Below are positions 1-11,713 of a DNA stretch of 64,000 nucleotides, in pieces. This DNA comes from Heliocidaris tuberculata. Taxonomy: Eukaryota; Echinodermata; Echinoidea; Camarodonta; Echinometridae. Positions within the stretch are counted from its first letter, which is position 1; each line of letters starts with the position of its first letter. A program made the translations under genes and the position numbers. Under the pieces are notes generated by a model. That model saw nothing but the letters and a program-made list of their open reading frames with translations. It did not search any database and was not told where the DNA came from. Location: assembly GCA_025618425.1 (NCBI GenBank), contig CM046842.1, forward strand, positions 21,397,340 to 21,461,339, read 5' to 3'.

Positions 1-175
1 TCTCTCTCTCTCTCTCTCTCCCTCTTTCTTTATCTATGTCTCCCCTTCCCCGCCTCTATCTCCCACTCTCTCTCCCTCTCTTTCTTTATCTATGTCTCCC
101 CTTCCCCGCCTCTATCTCCCACTCTCTCTCTCTCTCTCTTTCTTTATCTATGTCTCCCCTTCCCCGCCTCTATCT

Positions 176-224
<49 letters not shown>

Positions 225-235
225 CCACTCTTTCT
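1..235. repeat. (CT)n-rich minisatellite
   Basis: Pyrimidine tract with a higher-order unit: a block containing TTTCTTTATCTATGTCTCCC followed by CTTCCCCGCCTCTATCTCCC recurs three times between runs of CT. Open frames here are compositional. Confidence 0.9.
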
Positions 236-854
236 CCCTCTGTTTCTGTTTGAATCTCTCACGAATTATTCTTTTTCTCTCTAATTATAAATGGCTTGGT
301 GAAAAGAAAATGCGTTCGTTCGTCAAAAATCATAAACAAGTTCTTATTACTTAAATTTAGGAACCCTTAAGGGCAATTGTCAATTATCGTTTTCTTCGAA
401 ATATGGGCTAGTGTATACGTCCCTCGGTCATTCGAGCCGAGTGTATTAACTGCTATACGAAGAATATTTATTTCGCTTTATTATCATCTTTGAACGTTCC
501 GCTGTTGCTCGTATCTCGTTTAATGTGGTCTTGTTTAATAGTACTCCACCTGTCCCTGATGAATATAAATTTGTGTTTTGAGCCAATCATTGTTTATATC
601 AATATAATATTCCAATTTTATATACTGTGTTATATGATTTGTCTCATGTTAGTCCTATCAATATTTAATATTGCATTGTTCATATCAATATGATATCCAG
701 TTTGATGCAATGTTATATAATTTGTCACATGTTAAATATGAGTAGTGACAATATGATTTTCTATTTCATTATTTATAATATCAATATGATACCAAATAGG
801 ATTATGTTATATGATTTGTCACATGTTAAATCTGAGTAGTCCTATTATGATTTG

Positions 855-912
<58 letters not shown>

Positions 913-1220
913 ATTTCATTTCCATGTGATTGTTAATTTTCTTTATACTATTGCTTTGCATTGTAAAAAAAAATATATTGATGTCAATGTCAATGAAGTT
1001 TCTTATTAAAATACCAAAAAGACAAAATACCAAATTTGATATTTATGTATATGCTCTGTATTTGTATCAGTTCTAACCTATGAAATCGCACTAACAAAAA
1101 AAAAAATATTAACTGCGTGGAAACATACTCGTTAGTGCATATTATAGCGATATACCATATTGATAATGATGAAGATGATGATGATGATGATAACGATTCT
1201 GCTAATTATCCAGATGATGG
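236..1220. other. AT-rich intergenic DNA, no gene seen
   Basis: Holds a loosely repeated ATATGATTTGTCACATGTTA-like phrase (about 630-850), an (AT)n microsatellite at 857-908 and ATG/GAT-rich trinucleotides near 1165-1195. No coding or RNA signal was found. Confidence 0.6.
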
Positions 1221-1378
1221 TCAGGTCAGTGGTAACACCTTGACTCTCATATGAGAGGTTTCGGGTTCGATCCTTGGACGAAGAGGTTTGCACCACACTG
1301 CCGCTCTCCACCCAGGTGTATTTGATGGGTAATATTGAATAGAACTGAATTGAAAAGGTATTTATTGAAAAAAAAAAT
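1221..1378 (+). mobile_element. tRNA-derived SINE, copy 1
   Basis: A pol III B-box (GGTTCGATCC, 1264-1273) follows a tRNA-like stretch with a TGACTCTCATATGAGAGG anticodon-arm-like hairpin. CTCTCCACCCAGG (1304-1316) is shared with the second SINE at 2758-2770. The element ends in an A-run near 1369. Confidence 0.65.
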
Positions 1379-1544
1379 ATGGCAGCTCAAGAGCTGAATT
1401 ACATATAAAATACATTTACAGAAATACAGTATTAAATAATTTATTTCTTTTGGATTGAATACAATTTTATATAGGGCCTACAATTTGACATGCATTCATG
1501 TTTACAAAAACAGCAGTCATAATCAAAATGAACATAGAGGTGCA

Positions 1545-1583
<39 letters not shown>

Positions 1584-2011
1584 AAAAAATGAAAAGAAAA
1601 AAAAGAGAGAGATAAAAAGAGATAATAAAGTAAGGAGAGATAAGGAAGAGAATCAGAGTAACAGAAGGAAAGAGGGAGAGGAAGAGAAACAGAACCAAAA
1701 TGAATTATACATCATAATATTACGTAATGTTATGTCGTGAACTAGTTTCTGAGAGTGCATTCAGATTCATAAAACTTATAAAATGTAATGAGAGGTGAAT
1801 AAAAAATGAGAGAAAGAGAGTTCAGAGAGAGGTGAGGGGAGAAACCGAATTAGGGCACTGAAGAGGAGAAAGGAAAACAGAAGAGAGGAAGAGAGGGAGA
1901 AGGAGGAGGAGGAGACAAAAGAACTAACAAAGAGAAATGTACATGAATACAAAACAATCTATATAGTATAACAGTGGTGGGGGTAATAATATGCAGGGCC
2001 TGCAGGAAGAG
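1379..2011. other. Purine-rich intergenic DNA
   Basis: A (GA)n microsatellite (about 1548-1580) sits in a broad GA-rich tract reaching 1925. The reverse-strand open frame over it is compositional. No gene seen. Confidence 0.6.
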
Positions 2012-2438
2012 CAGTATTAACCCTTTCAGGACAGGAATTATTTAAGGGCTAAATTGATCACATTTTGATCTTCAAATTGGCAACAATAATATTTTTCTTT
2101 TAGTGCTACATGGTTCTAATATGGTGTAATGTCTTTGAAAATAATACACATGGATAGGAATTTTGTCGAAAAGTTGAAAAAATTGCCAATTTTGATAAAA
2201 AAATAAGGATTTTGAATCTCTCAATGTGTTGCCAATTTAAGGATTTTAAAACTTATTCTCCTATTCAAAATTCCTGGCATCAAACGCAATATGGTAATGC
2301 AACAAAAATGGACATAGTGTGTGTAGAAATTTTTGCTCTTTCTACTCATGTATCTGGTATATTTTTTAGAGCTCTGAATAAAAAGTTATTGAGCCAAACC
2401 ACAAAATGTGGTCAATTGTCTCGAAAGGGTTAATACTG
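2012..2438. mobile_element. piggyBac-like MITE in a palindromic target
   Basis: Perfect 16-bp inverted ends, CAGTATTAACCCTTTC (2012-2027) and its complement (2423-2438). The likely element is TTAA-CCCTTTC ... GAAAGGG-TTAA, with TTAA target duplications at 2017-2020 and 2430-2433. The outer CAGTA/TACTG would be a palindromic insertion site. No transposase reading frame; a non-autonomous copy of about 410 bp. Confidence 0.72.
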
Positions 2439-2630
2439 ACGTGGCTGACATGGGTAAATAATTAATTGTCGATTATGAGGACGTCTATAAGTGATTTGCT
2501 TAAGAGGACCCTTTTCATTAAGTTAATTATTACAATCATTCGTGTGGAAATATTTGCAACAGTATATAGGGACATGAATATACTTCACATCATACGATGA
2601 TGATGAGCATGATGGTGACAATCAAGGGAC

Positions 2631-2890
2631 ATGGTCCTGGTCTAGTGGTCTAGTGGTCTAGTGGATACGGCATCGGACTGTGGATCACAGGGTTCACGGT
2701 TCGATTTCAAGGTTTGGCACTTATGTCCTTTGACAAGGCATTGATCTACATTTGTCCCTCTCCACCCAGGAGTAAATGGATACCACGTAAGAAGCTATTC
2801 CATCGTCTTAGGGCCGGGATAAAGTCAGGGTAATGATTAAAGCGTCTTTGGTTGTGTGCGCAATATAAATTAAGCTATTACTGTAATTAT
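2631..2890 (+). mobile_element. tRNA-derived SINE, copy 2
   Basis: The tRNA-like head carries a triplicated TCTAGTGG phrase and a B-box (GGTTCGATTT, 2698-2707). A conserved SINE body follows, with CTCTCCACCCAGG (2758-2770) shared with copy 1. The end, GCGCAATATAAATTAAGC, runs into ATT/ATC repeats typical of a SINE tail. Confidence 0.7.
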
Positions 2891-4285
2891 TATCATTATC
2901 ATTATTTTTTATTATTACTATCATCATCATTAGTATTTATTATTACATCATGATGATAATGATGAGATTGGCGTACGGGCACAGTTTCGTGAGGGAGGCT
3001 GATGCCTTTTGCCTGCATATCAACTTCGCAGTTTCTATTTTTTTTGCGAGCGAGCGAAAAGGCAGCCCCTCCAGCCTTAATAGCCTAGAATGATAATGAT
3101 GATTGTCAAGAAGAACTTAACGAAACAAAACAATTAAATTGTATTTAGTCTTGTACAATTTAAAAGCACAAGAAACCCTTCAAGAACGTAATTTTCCTTA
3201 TTTCGAACTAAACCTTTTTTTTTTTTAATTTAAGTTGACTGTTGCCCAGTAGCAACAATAGGAAAAACGTCACTAATGATTCTTCATTTTTCATTCAAGA
3301 AACAAGAAAACATTATATGTATCACATAAAAATGTTCTTCCTATGCGAGTTGTATTCCTATGTCTGGCTCCATTTACCTAAATGATTGAAACACAGGGCA
3401 TTATCAAGCTCCCATTCAGGTCAGTGTCTCTTAAAAGGTTGACGACGATGACCCAATAAGACTCAAATTTGCCTAATGTCAGATTCGCCAAATTAAACGA
3501 GAGGAAATTAATATCAATTTGGAGAGCTGCATATTGAAAGGTCAATTTGTAGGCCGCATCTTATATCGAGCTCTTTGATTTTAAAAGCAGCAGTTTCTCT
3601 GAATCGGGAACCGTGGATCAAAATGGAAAATCCTCTGTTTTCCTTCAATGAATTTTTCATTACCAAAAAAAAATCTAGGTCTCACATACAACCAAATTGT
3701 GAACTTACTGAATAAAACGATATACTATCCATGAACAAGAACAAAGATTATGTTAGTGTGGGGAAAAGAAAGTTGAAAAGAACAAGACGTAATGCAATAA
3801 CTGAACCAAATGTAGTGTCATATTTTATAGTTTTAAGAAAAAAAATATTTAAAACGAGGTTAAAACAAGGGATTGGCAAGTGCTATCACTGGGTGCCTTA
3901 TGACTCTGCTGATCAATAGTGAGACAGAGAGAGAGAGAGAGAAGGGGGGAGGGGTGATAAGGGGGAGGGGAATAAGGAGGGGGATAAAGCTGAGGGATGC
4001 ATTTAAATGAGGAACACTTTTAATTCGTTGACTGTAAATTGTAAAAATATATTTCCAATTATTAACTTAAAATGGATCAAACACATATTTCCCTCGTGAC
4101 TTGTTTTATAGATAAACAGGTAAACAGGCATTTCCGTCAAGAATGTGCAGCACCTGTGGCTTATGTATCATTCATGACAAATTTTTCCCAACGGACACAT
4201 TTACGCCACTGTCCAAATGAGCATTCAACCGAACTGGACAGCTAGTGTAGACTTGCATGGCACTGCCGGTACGGTTAACACGAAG
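2891..4285. other. Intergenic, no gene seen
   Basis: Contains ATT/ATC microsatellite (2890-2965), a short palindromic phrase around 2970-3090 and GA/GGGGA-rich DNA at 3922-3985. The open frame at 3731-3919 has no family resemblance. Confidence 0.5.
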
Positions 4286-4451
4286 CAGGGGCTGCGGAGC
4301 GATTTTGAAAGCGAGGGGCTGATCTGATGTCATTCATTAATGACAATTTTCGAGCCTTTTTTTTTAAAACGTGTCTACTAAAAAAAAAGTGTGTGTGTGG
4401 AGGGGGGGGGGGGGCTGCACCCCCCAGCACTCCCCGGCTCCGCGGCCCATG
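4286..4451. mobile_element. Short TIR element, family A copy 1
   Basis: GC-rich ends (GGGGCTGCGGAGC and GGCTCCGCGGCCC) flank a core containing ATTAATGACAATTTTCGAGC and AACGTGTCTACT. An internal G-run is followed by a C-run. A second copy is at 35635-35801. Confidence 0.7.
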
Positions 4452-5183
4452 CGATGAGAGGGATGTTTGAAGTGAACGAAGTATTATAACAAGGCCAACT
4501 ATTACAGGTCCGTATCTTATCCCCATTCGTGTATTAAAAAATAAAATCCAAAAAAAAAAAAAAAAAGTTAAACGTATATCTTGCGATTACAAACACTGTG
4601 CATAGATTTTTACAAGACTTAGTTTGTTTGTTTTTTATTTGTCCCCCAAATGGAAAAGTTGATTGTGTTATAATGTTCCTTTAGGATAAATCCCTTGTTT
4701 ATTATTGATGTATATTAATGTATTTTTTTTACCCAAATGAATATTTTTTTTTTCGATTTTATTTTTTATACCCAAATGATTACATGTCTGTTGTCTTGAT
4801 CGCCCAATACATACCTGATGTAGAGACGAATATGGCAGAGAAACTGACTTTTGATTTTGTTTATATACACTATTCTTAGGTTATATTTCTCCAAAGTTTT
4901 CCAAACATGATAGATAATTCGTTTTTTTGTCAGACATAATATATATGCACATTGCAAAACGTTTTAAAAGTTCATTTTTTGGTGCGCGGCTTAGAAACTT
5001 ATAATTTAGATACGTCTTTAAAAGACTGCTCTTATTAAACTCAACCATTTGTCATGGGAAAAGTAATATTGCCTTACTTAGACAAACAGAATGAACTGTA
5101 GAATATTATTTTTTCAGGTAAAAATGTAATTAAATTTTTAAGAATACAGAAAATTCCCCCCCCCCCGAAAAATTGTTTTTTTG

Positions 5184-5214
<31 letters not shown>

Positions 5215-5897
5215 GGTAACGTTAAACTTGGACTGGTGTTTGTGAGTAAAAGCTCAACTCTTTATTTTCCTAACTTTTAATTTTTAAGGTGTTTTTCCAA
5301 GAATTCATCATACATTTGAGATAACGTATCGCGGTTCTTTTTGTCGAAAAAAAAATGGCTGTAGGCCTTCTTTATTCCAAGGCATAGAAGGCTTGTAACA
5401 TGGAGATCGTATGTTCTTATGTAAAAACCTAGCCATGTTGAAACCGAGATTTGTCGGTCATCCAGGGTCCTGTGGCTTCTCCAACCTCAGTGGGGAGTCG
5501 AAGACCACAAAAAAACATGGTAAACACGATAATGAGGGATGAACAGACAGAAACTGATACATCAGTAGGGAGACATACAAGGATAATATTGGGAGTTATC
5601 GAGAGAAATAGAATGACAAATAGAGAAATCTGAGACAACTCGAGGATTTTGGAGACATACTAGCCAACTGATAGAAAGAAGAAATGGAGAAAGAGAAACA
5701 CAAAAAGAAGTAAACTGTGAAAACAAGTAGAAAGATGAGCTCTAGACTGAGCAATGGAAGGCTGATACACGTAAGGTGAAACAATGATATCAACGTATTT
5801 ATTTTTGTATATTTTGCATTTCAGAATTACTCCGCAAATTTTCTCAAATGTTAGTTTCACATTTATGTTCGACTCTAAAATTCAATCCTGATGGTTG
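4452..5897. other. Intergenic, no gene seen
   Basis: AT-rich. A (TTTTG)n tract lies at about 5175-5212, preceded by a C-run. No supported gene or RNA. Confidence 0.5.
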
Positions 5898-5977
5898 TTA
5901 ACCCGTTGACTACTGAATTCTCTTATTCCCATAGGTTTAATACAGGAACCACCCGGCTCCCGTACGCATTGGGGTAA
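5898..5977 (+). mobile_element. TTAA-bounded mini-element (family B), copy 1
   Basis: About 80 bp starting TTAACCCGTTGACTACTGAA and ending in a degraded GGGGTAAA. It matches copies at 8095-8174 (same orientation) and 18330-18410 and 48784-48866 (opposite orientation). Confidence 0.7.
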
Positions 5978-7640
5978 AATTGATTCATGTTATGAACAGA
6001 AGTAATGCCAAAGCAGTTTGTCTTTGCACATGTTGTGTCATGTGATGTATGTATAGTGCAGTGGTGTCGGACTACATAGTCTTCGGAATATAATGCATAG
6101 GTTAGTGTCATCGTGTGCATTCGGTGGCAAAGTGTGGCTTTAGCCATTGAGAGACATCGGTGTAATGGGCAAGGTGTGGGGGCATTTTAATTCGATAGTT
6201 TTAATGTGGTAAAAAAAGGGGGGTCATGTCATTGTCTTACCACAAATCCTCACCTTCTCCTTTTCTCTTTTATCTCACATTCTGTATCGGGGGAAGTACC
6301 CCATGCCCATTTGTGTAAACACACCAATGTAGATAATCACACTCGGCAGCTTAGTGGGATCCAGACATTTAGAGAATAACTGGATTATCGGGAGGGGTTT
6401 TTGGTCTTACTCATTGCATGAAATGCGAAATAACAATGCTATTTGATATGAGGTTGGGTTGGTGGGTGATACTAGCGTCTTACTTTCCCGTTCCCTTCCC
6501 ATTTTCCATTTTATCTCGCTCGCTCTCCCCCTCTCTCTCTCTCTCCCTCTTTCTTTTCACTTCTATTTAAAAAAAAAAAAGGAGGGTTGGGGAAAGTTCC
6601 CCATGCCCTCCAATAACTACGCCACCAAGTATATTCACACTCCATTGGTAGAGCGTGTCTTGGTTTGTGACACAACCATCACAACTCCAGTAAAGTGTGA
6701 TGACACTATCGCAGTGAGATCGTGACACTTCACTTGTGCCTGCATCATTAAACATTTTCAAGGCGTGAACGAGATTCGACCATGGTGAATTGTCTCCTTC
6801 CCGAGTGAGCTGTATTTGTAATGAGAAAGTACGTACGCACCCTTTTAAGCCATGAAAAAAAATGAATTGCCCAAGGCATGTAAAGCAAATTTCCCTTAGG
6901 AAAATGTACACGTGTTTCTCTTTTTGTAGTAAGTTGATTAAATTTGATTTTTTAGTAAGTTATTTAATAACCCTAAAACGGTCGTCAAAACATAGTATCA
7001 TTCAACGTCATGCAAAAATGATTAAAATAACATCTTCATTGCCCATTCTGAATTACCCACTAGCATTGACCTATGTTTATTTGAGCTCATAGTCCATTCC
7101 GTCATTATGTATCTTGATGTGTTTCAACCTTCGCTTTTCCAGTCCTTATAGTGCTTATTTATGTTGAGGAACCTTGCTGATCAAAATGAATTTTGGAAAA
7201 TTGTAAAACGCTGTGTTAGCACTCTTGGATTGTTTACTATAATCAGGATCTTGTATCCATATTTTTGTGATATATTTGTATGCTATAAGCTGTTATATGT
7301 TTATGAACAGCATATTGATGTAAATCAAGGATATTTAATAAAGCTCAATAAATTCAATTCATGATAAAGTCATCTGTTATGTTTGTTTGATTTTCTTTTT
7401 TTGTCATATTCTATGCATCCGTTTCATATGTGTATAGTTTAGAAGGGAAGTACACAGAAATAAAATCGAATAAGGCAACAAACTGCAAACTACAAACTCC
7501 GAATACAAGGTTCATTCCCATAGTGATTTTTCCCCCTTTCTTTCTTTAACCTTTAATCTATTTCACCCGTTGAAGATTATCATGTTATAACTACAAGTCA
7601 CTTATTTCTTATGGAAAGGATGTCTAGAGATTTTATTAAT
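5978..7640. other. Intergenic, no supported gene
   Basis: Includes a CT-rich tract (6519-6555). The 7161-7364 stretch has an ATG frame and AATAAA-like hexamers near 7335, and could be part of a plus-strand 3' UTR. Nothing identifies an upstream gene. Confidence 0.4.
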
Positions 7641-7689
7641 TTCGGTTCGATCATTATACGGTAGGTTAATATGTTTTGTTTTGTTTTGT

Positions 7690-7890
7690 CCCTTCATGTT
7701 TTTGTTTCCATTTTGTTGCTTTGTTATAAAATATTGTCTAATATTGTCTATCATTTCACATTTATCTATTATGTTGTACAATATCTGTATGTGTTTTTTT
7801 GTGCAGGGCCCTAAAGAAAACAGTGTTTAACCACTGACTAGGTTACCCTGGGTAAATAAGACAAATAAAATAAAAATGAAATATTTTTTT
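7690..7890 (+). mobile_element. Probable 3' tail of a non-LTR retrotransposon
   Basis: The phrase GCAGGGCCCTAAAG, a TTAACCACTGACTAGGTTAC segment and CCTGGGTAAATAAG followed by AATAAAATAAAA resembles the 3' ends of CR1-like LINEs in invertebrate deuterostomes. No reverse transcriptase sequence remains. The assignment rests on recalled resemblance. Confidence 0.45.
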
Positions 7891-8094
7891 AAAAGAGCCT
7901 CGGAGAACCGCCGTGCCTTGAAGGTGCTTCCATATATAGTTTGCAATAATGTATATTGTTACTTAAAATAGCTACAGTACATGCTGCATTTCTAAGCTAC
8001 TTTGCTAAACTATTTCACCTGCAGGAAGCTTTGGTGTGATAAGTTTTCCCTCCAACACCTGGACACTTACCTTATTACTGCACTCTAAACCATT

Positions 8095-8174
8095 TTAACC
8101 CACTGACTACTGAGTTCTCTCATTCCTATTGGATTAATACAGGGGCCAGTCGGTTCCCGTATGCAATGGGTTAA
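8095..8174 (+). mobile_element. TTAA-bounded mini-element (family B), copy 2
   Basis: 80 bp from TTAACCCACTGACTACTGAG to GCAATGGGTTAA, with intact TTAA at both ends. The interior matches copy 1 (ATTAATACAGG, CGGTTCCCGTATGCA). Confidence 0.75.
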
Positions 8175-8235
8175 TATACAAGAGGTAAAATGAAACAAAT
8201 AAAGTCCCTCATAATTATTGTCAATTCATCCATCT

Positions 8236-8405
8236 CTCTCTCTCTCTCTCGGTCTCCCCCGCCTTTTCTGCTCCCCACCCCCTCTTTCACTCTTTATCCC
8301 CTACTCTCTCAGTATTCTTCCTTTCCCCTGCTTTCTCTGTCTTTCTCCCCTTCCTCTCTCTTTTTCTCGCTCTCACCCATCCCCCCCCCCCAAAAAAAAA
8401 AAAAA
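8236..8405. repeat. Pyrimidine-rich low-complexity tract with C-run and A-run
   Basis: CT-rich sequence ending in a C-run and then an A-run at 8382-8407. Two overlapping open frames here are compositional. Confidence 0.8.
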
Positions 8406-8484
8406 AATCAATATCCCCATCTCTCTTTCTTGGTATCCGGCATCTTTTTAATTCACACCCCGCATTGCTTCTAGGTCGATTATA

Positions 8485-8832
8485 TTATATTATAAAACGG
8501 GTTCAAGAATGTAGCCATCCTGATTGGTCAAATAACACCACGTGACCGTGCACAAAAAAAAAGTACTAACGCACGGCGAGGGGACTAACGCACGGCTAAT
8601 CCGGATCAAACACTAAGATTGTAAGAAAACACTACGATTGTAGACCCGTTTTATAAAACTATTAATACATGGTTGTGAGTTCGTGCGTTAGTGCGATCCA
8701 GCAACACGCAGGTTTTTATTGTGATGTCTAACACAGTCGGCTACGCCTCATGTGTTAGTACACCACGATAAAAACCTTTGTGTTGCCAGATCGCACTAAC
8801 GCACTCCCAACCATGTATTAATAGTATACTGC
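8485..8832. mobile_element. Foldback element with about 75-bp hairpin arms
   Basis: Arms at 8659-8735 and 8751-8824 are near-perfect complements (ATTAATACATGGTTG, GCGTTAGTGCGATC, AGGTTTTTAT). They surround a small GC head (TCGGCTACGCCTC). A second inverted pair, TTATAAAACGGGT/ACCCGTTTTATAA, flanks 8490-8655. No coding capacity. Confidence 0.75.
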
Positions 8833-9610
8833 TACATTTGATTAGTTCATGATAACTTTTTAAAATTCAAAAAATCATTTTTGAGCTGTTTTCATGGAAA
8901 CAACAGCAAATTAAAACAATAACTGCATTTTACCTTTCCAGTGGAAGCGGATATATATTCATATCTAATCTCTATGCAAAGCTACTGCACAACTCATGTC
9001 TTTATGGAGCATCTAAATATAGACTAGAGCACGATATGAACGGACCCTTCAGTTTGTGAACGTTATGCAGTATAGGCACAGTACTCCCTTTCTTTGGGAA
9101 ATTGGGGATACGTCATCCGACTAATGTAAGGAATGGTGCCAATTTACGTATCGAATTCATGCACTGATTTCGTTATATTATTTGATTTGATTTGCAAATA
9201 CCGTCCACAACATGTCCCACGTGATATCATTATGAGCTTGATAACTTTGATATCAGAGAGAGGGCAGATTTTTAAAGATAATCAACAGCGATCTAGAGTA
9301 AACAGGAAAAGACACGTTTAGAGCAAACAAAATTAAGATTTGATCAACAAACCCATTTCAGTATGCACAGGAGTTTAGACGCTGACGCTGCCATTGCTGC
9401 AAAGTTGTATGAAAATCCCATAGATGAGTATTTAGGTGGCATATTAAGATTTAATCTAATCACTTTCTAGATTCAGTTATTTTAGACAAAACCCATATTA
9501 GAAAATATTATAATAATAATGAAGAGGATTACGTCAACATGTAGGCCAATGCAGGCTCCATTTTCAATACAGCGAGTATTCACATTGTATGTTACAGGTC
9601 GAGTCTTTCT

Positions 9611-9748
9611 GGGGAGCGTTTCATGAAGCGTTTTGGCAGTGATTTTTACCGACAACTGTTATAAGCTACTGAAATCCTTGCATCTGATTGGCCGAGAGCA
9701 AATTTGTCATTAAAAATCAATGACAAGACACTTGATGAAACGCTCCCC
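9611..9748. mobile_element. MITE family C, copy 1
   Basis: Inverted ends GGGGAGCGTTTCATGAAG and CTTGATGAAACGCTCCCC. The interior TAAGCTACTGAAATCCTTGC and CATCTGATTGGC is shared with a copy at 19986-20122. Confidence 0.8.
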
Positions 9749-11713
9749 TGATTGTGACTGGGTACATTTTCTTTCAAATTAAGGACACCGGCTTTCAGCT
9801 TTACCCGAAATTGTTTCACCTAACATTACTATTCTTAGTCAGTGCCGATCTGGACGGTGTATTAAAAGTCCCCACAATATTTTTCATTTTTGGTTAATTT
9901 TTCATAAATCAAACAAAAACAATTTGAAATTAAAGTTTAGTTTCGTTTAAATGATAAACTATTTAAAGAGAAATCATCGAAACTACAGCCATATCTTGAT
10001 GGTAAGATATTGTAGCCCGGAATAATTAAACCACTGCGTTCATTGCTACGCTTGAATCTTTTTCACACCTATCAGAATATATTATAAGATTATAACAATT
10101 ATACATGTATTTAAAAACAAAACAAAACAAAACAAAACAAAACAAAAAAACTTTTAAGAGAGCGCAATAAAACAGTCCTTTTCTCGAAATCAGGATTTCA
10201 CATACAGTGCCAGCCAATGAATATCTCAAAGTTGGTCAATTTATTCAGAGCAAAAAAAAATCTCAGTAACATGTGTTTATGCTTTTTTGATATGTTGATT
10301 ATGTAGGTATTTAGGAGACTTAGCGAAATGTATTGGTACGAAAAGTTGCGTCGGGAACGCATGGTGCAAACTTGTTGAAAATCATAATTTTACGGCAAAA
10401 GAGTTAGAAACATATCATTATGACACGGAGTTGATCAAATAAGTCTAAGACGTTGGTTAGGTTAAATAATATCAGAACTGACAATTTGATATGTCAAACT
10501 ACAACGTTTCATTTATCGATATTAAGAACAATATCTTTTGCGTTCCAGACACGTTTCATCGAAACACTGTACTTCACTAAGCTTCCTTACTTGAATTTCA
10601 GATGAATATTAAAGGTTTGAACAAGACAAGCGTTCACGTGATTCAGAAGTTTACTGTAAAGGCAGTTAAAAATCATATAAACAAGTGAGAACATGTTCTA
10701 AATGTATTTCGCCTGACTTTGCACGTAAAGTTTTACACAAAAACATATAAATATACTATATATTCATACAATACTGTGAACTGATTGCAACATAAAATAT
10801 AAATGACTTTTATTTACAAAATAATATATACAGAAAAGTAGCACATCTTGTCGATATAAAGTACATGATTTTTAATTTTGAAATGCTACCTGAATAAACG
10901 TTAAAATTGCCCTTCTTAAACGTTTAAATTATGAAAAGATACTACTGAATACTTTTTAGAATAGATGTCGAAATGTTAATTTGTTTTACGTTTAACTTAG
11001 TATTTCCGTGAATTTTCACCGGAGTATACGATTATATTTATGAATATTATGAACTTTATGAATATCTATTTGAAGAATTCATTACACATTTACTACTTTC
11101 GATACATATGCAGGATATTTCAGATATATGAAAATAAATGTAATAGTAATGAAGAAAGGTTCTTTGAATTGCTTAACAATACTATTCTGGCTTTTATTCC
11201 ATGAATGCAAAACCTCTTGTTGTTTATTAATATGTTTTCAAATGTTTTTCATTATTTATATCAAAATCATCTAAGCAAAGTTGAAGGTTATAAAAAGCCA
11301 AGAGACCCGCTGATTGGTTTTAAAAACTATTCAAAACATTTCTAAAAAATGTCATCACGTTGTGACGTTTGGATAAGATGTTTGCAACTACTTCCTCACA
11401 TAAGACTGTGCAATTCGTGAGATCTTTGGGGGAAAAAACACGTTCTGTACAGCGAGGCTTACATGACACAACGGTTGTATATACGACACTTGCTCCGGCG
11501 ATCATTGCTCCGCTATTAATTTCTGATACTAACCTCATTCCGAAGTTTAAACTATAGACCTACCACTATACCTAACCTTAACCCTAACCATCTGTCTGAC
11601 ATAGAACCAAATTGCAGCCCTCAACCTTGCCCAAATTTTTGACAAATAATACAGGGAGCAAATGTCACGGAAGCATGTATCGGATTACCGACCAATATTA
11701 CAATCCAATAGGA
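9749..11713. other. AT-rich intergenic DNA
   Basis: An (AAAAC)n microsatellite at about 10117-10147. No gene is supported. The part next to 11713 is the likely 3' UTR of the minus-strand ORF. Confidence 0.5.

Noticed and set aside
2650..2725. Functional tRNA gene
   Set aside because: The B-box and tRNA-like head are followed by a SINE body. The repeated TCTAGTGG and imperfect arms do not give a full cloverleaf.
7161..7364. 67-codon plus-strand gene with AATAAA
   Set aside because: No family resemblance and no upstream exon; it could equally be UTR or repeat DNA.
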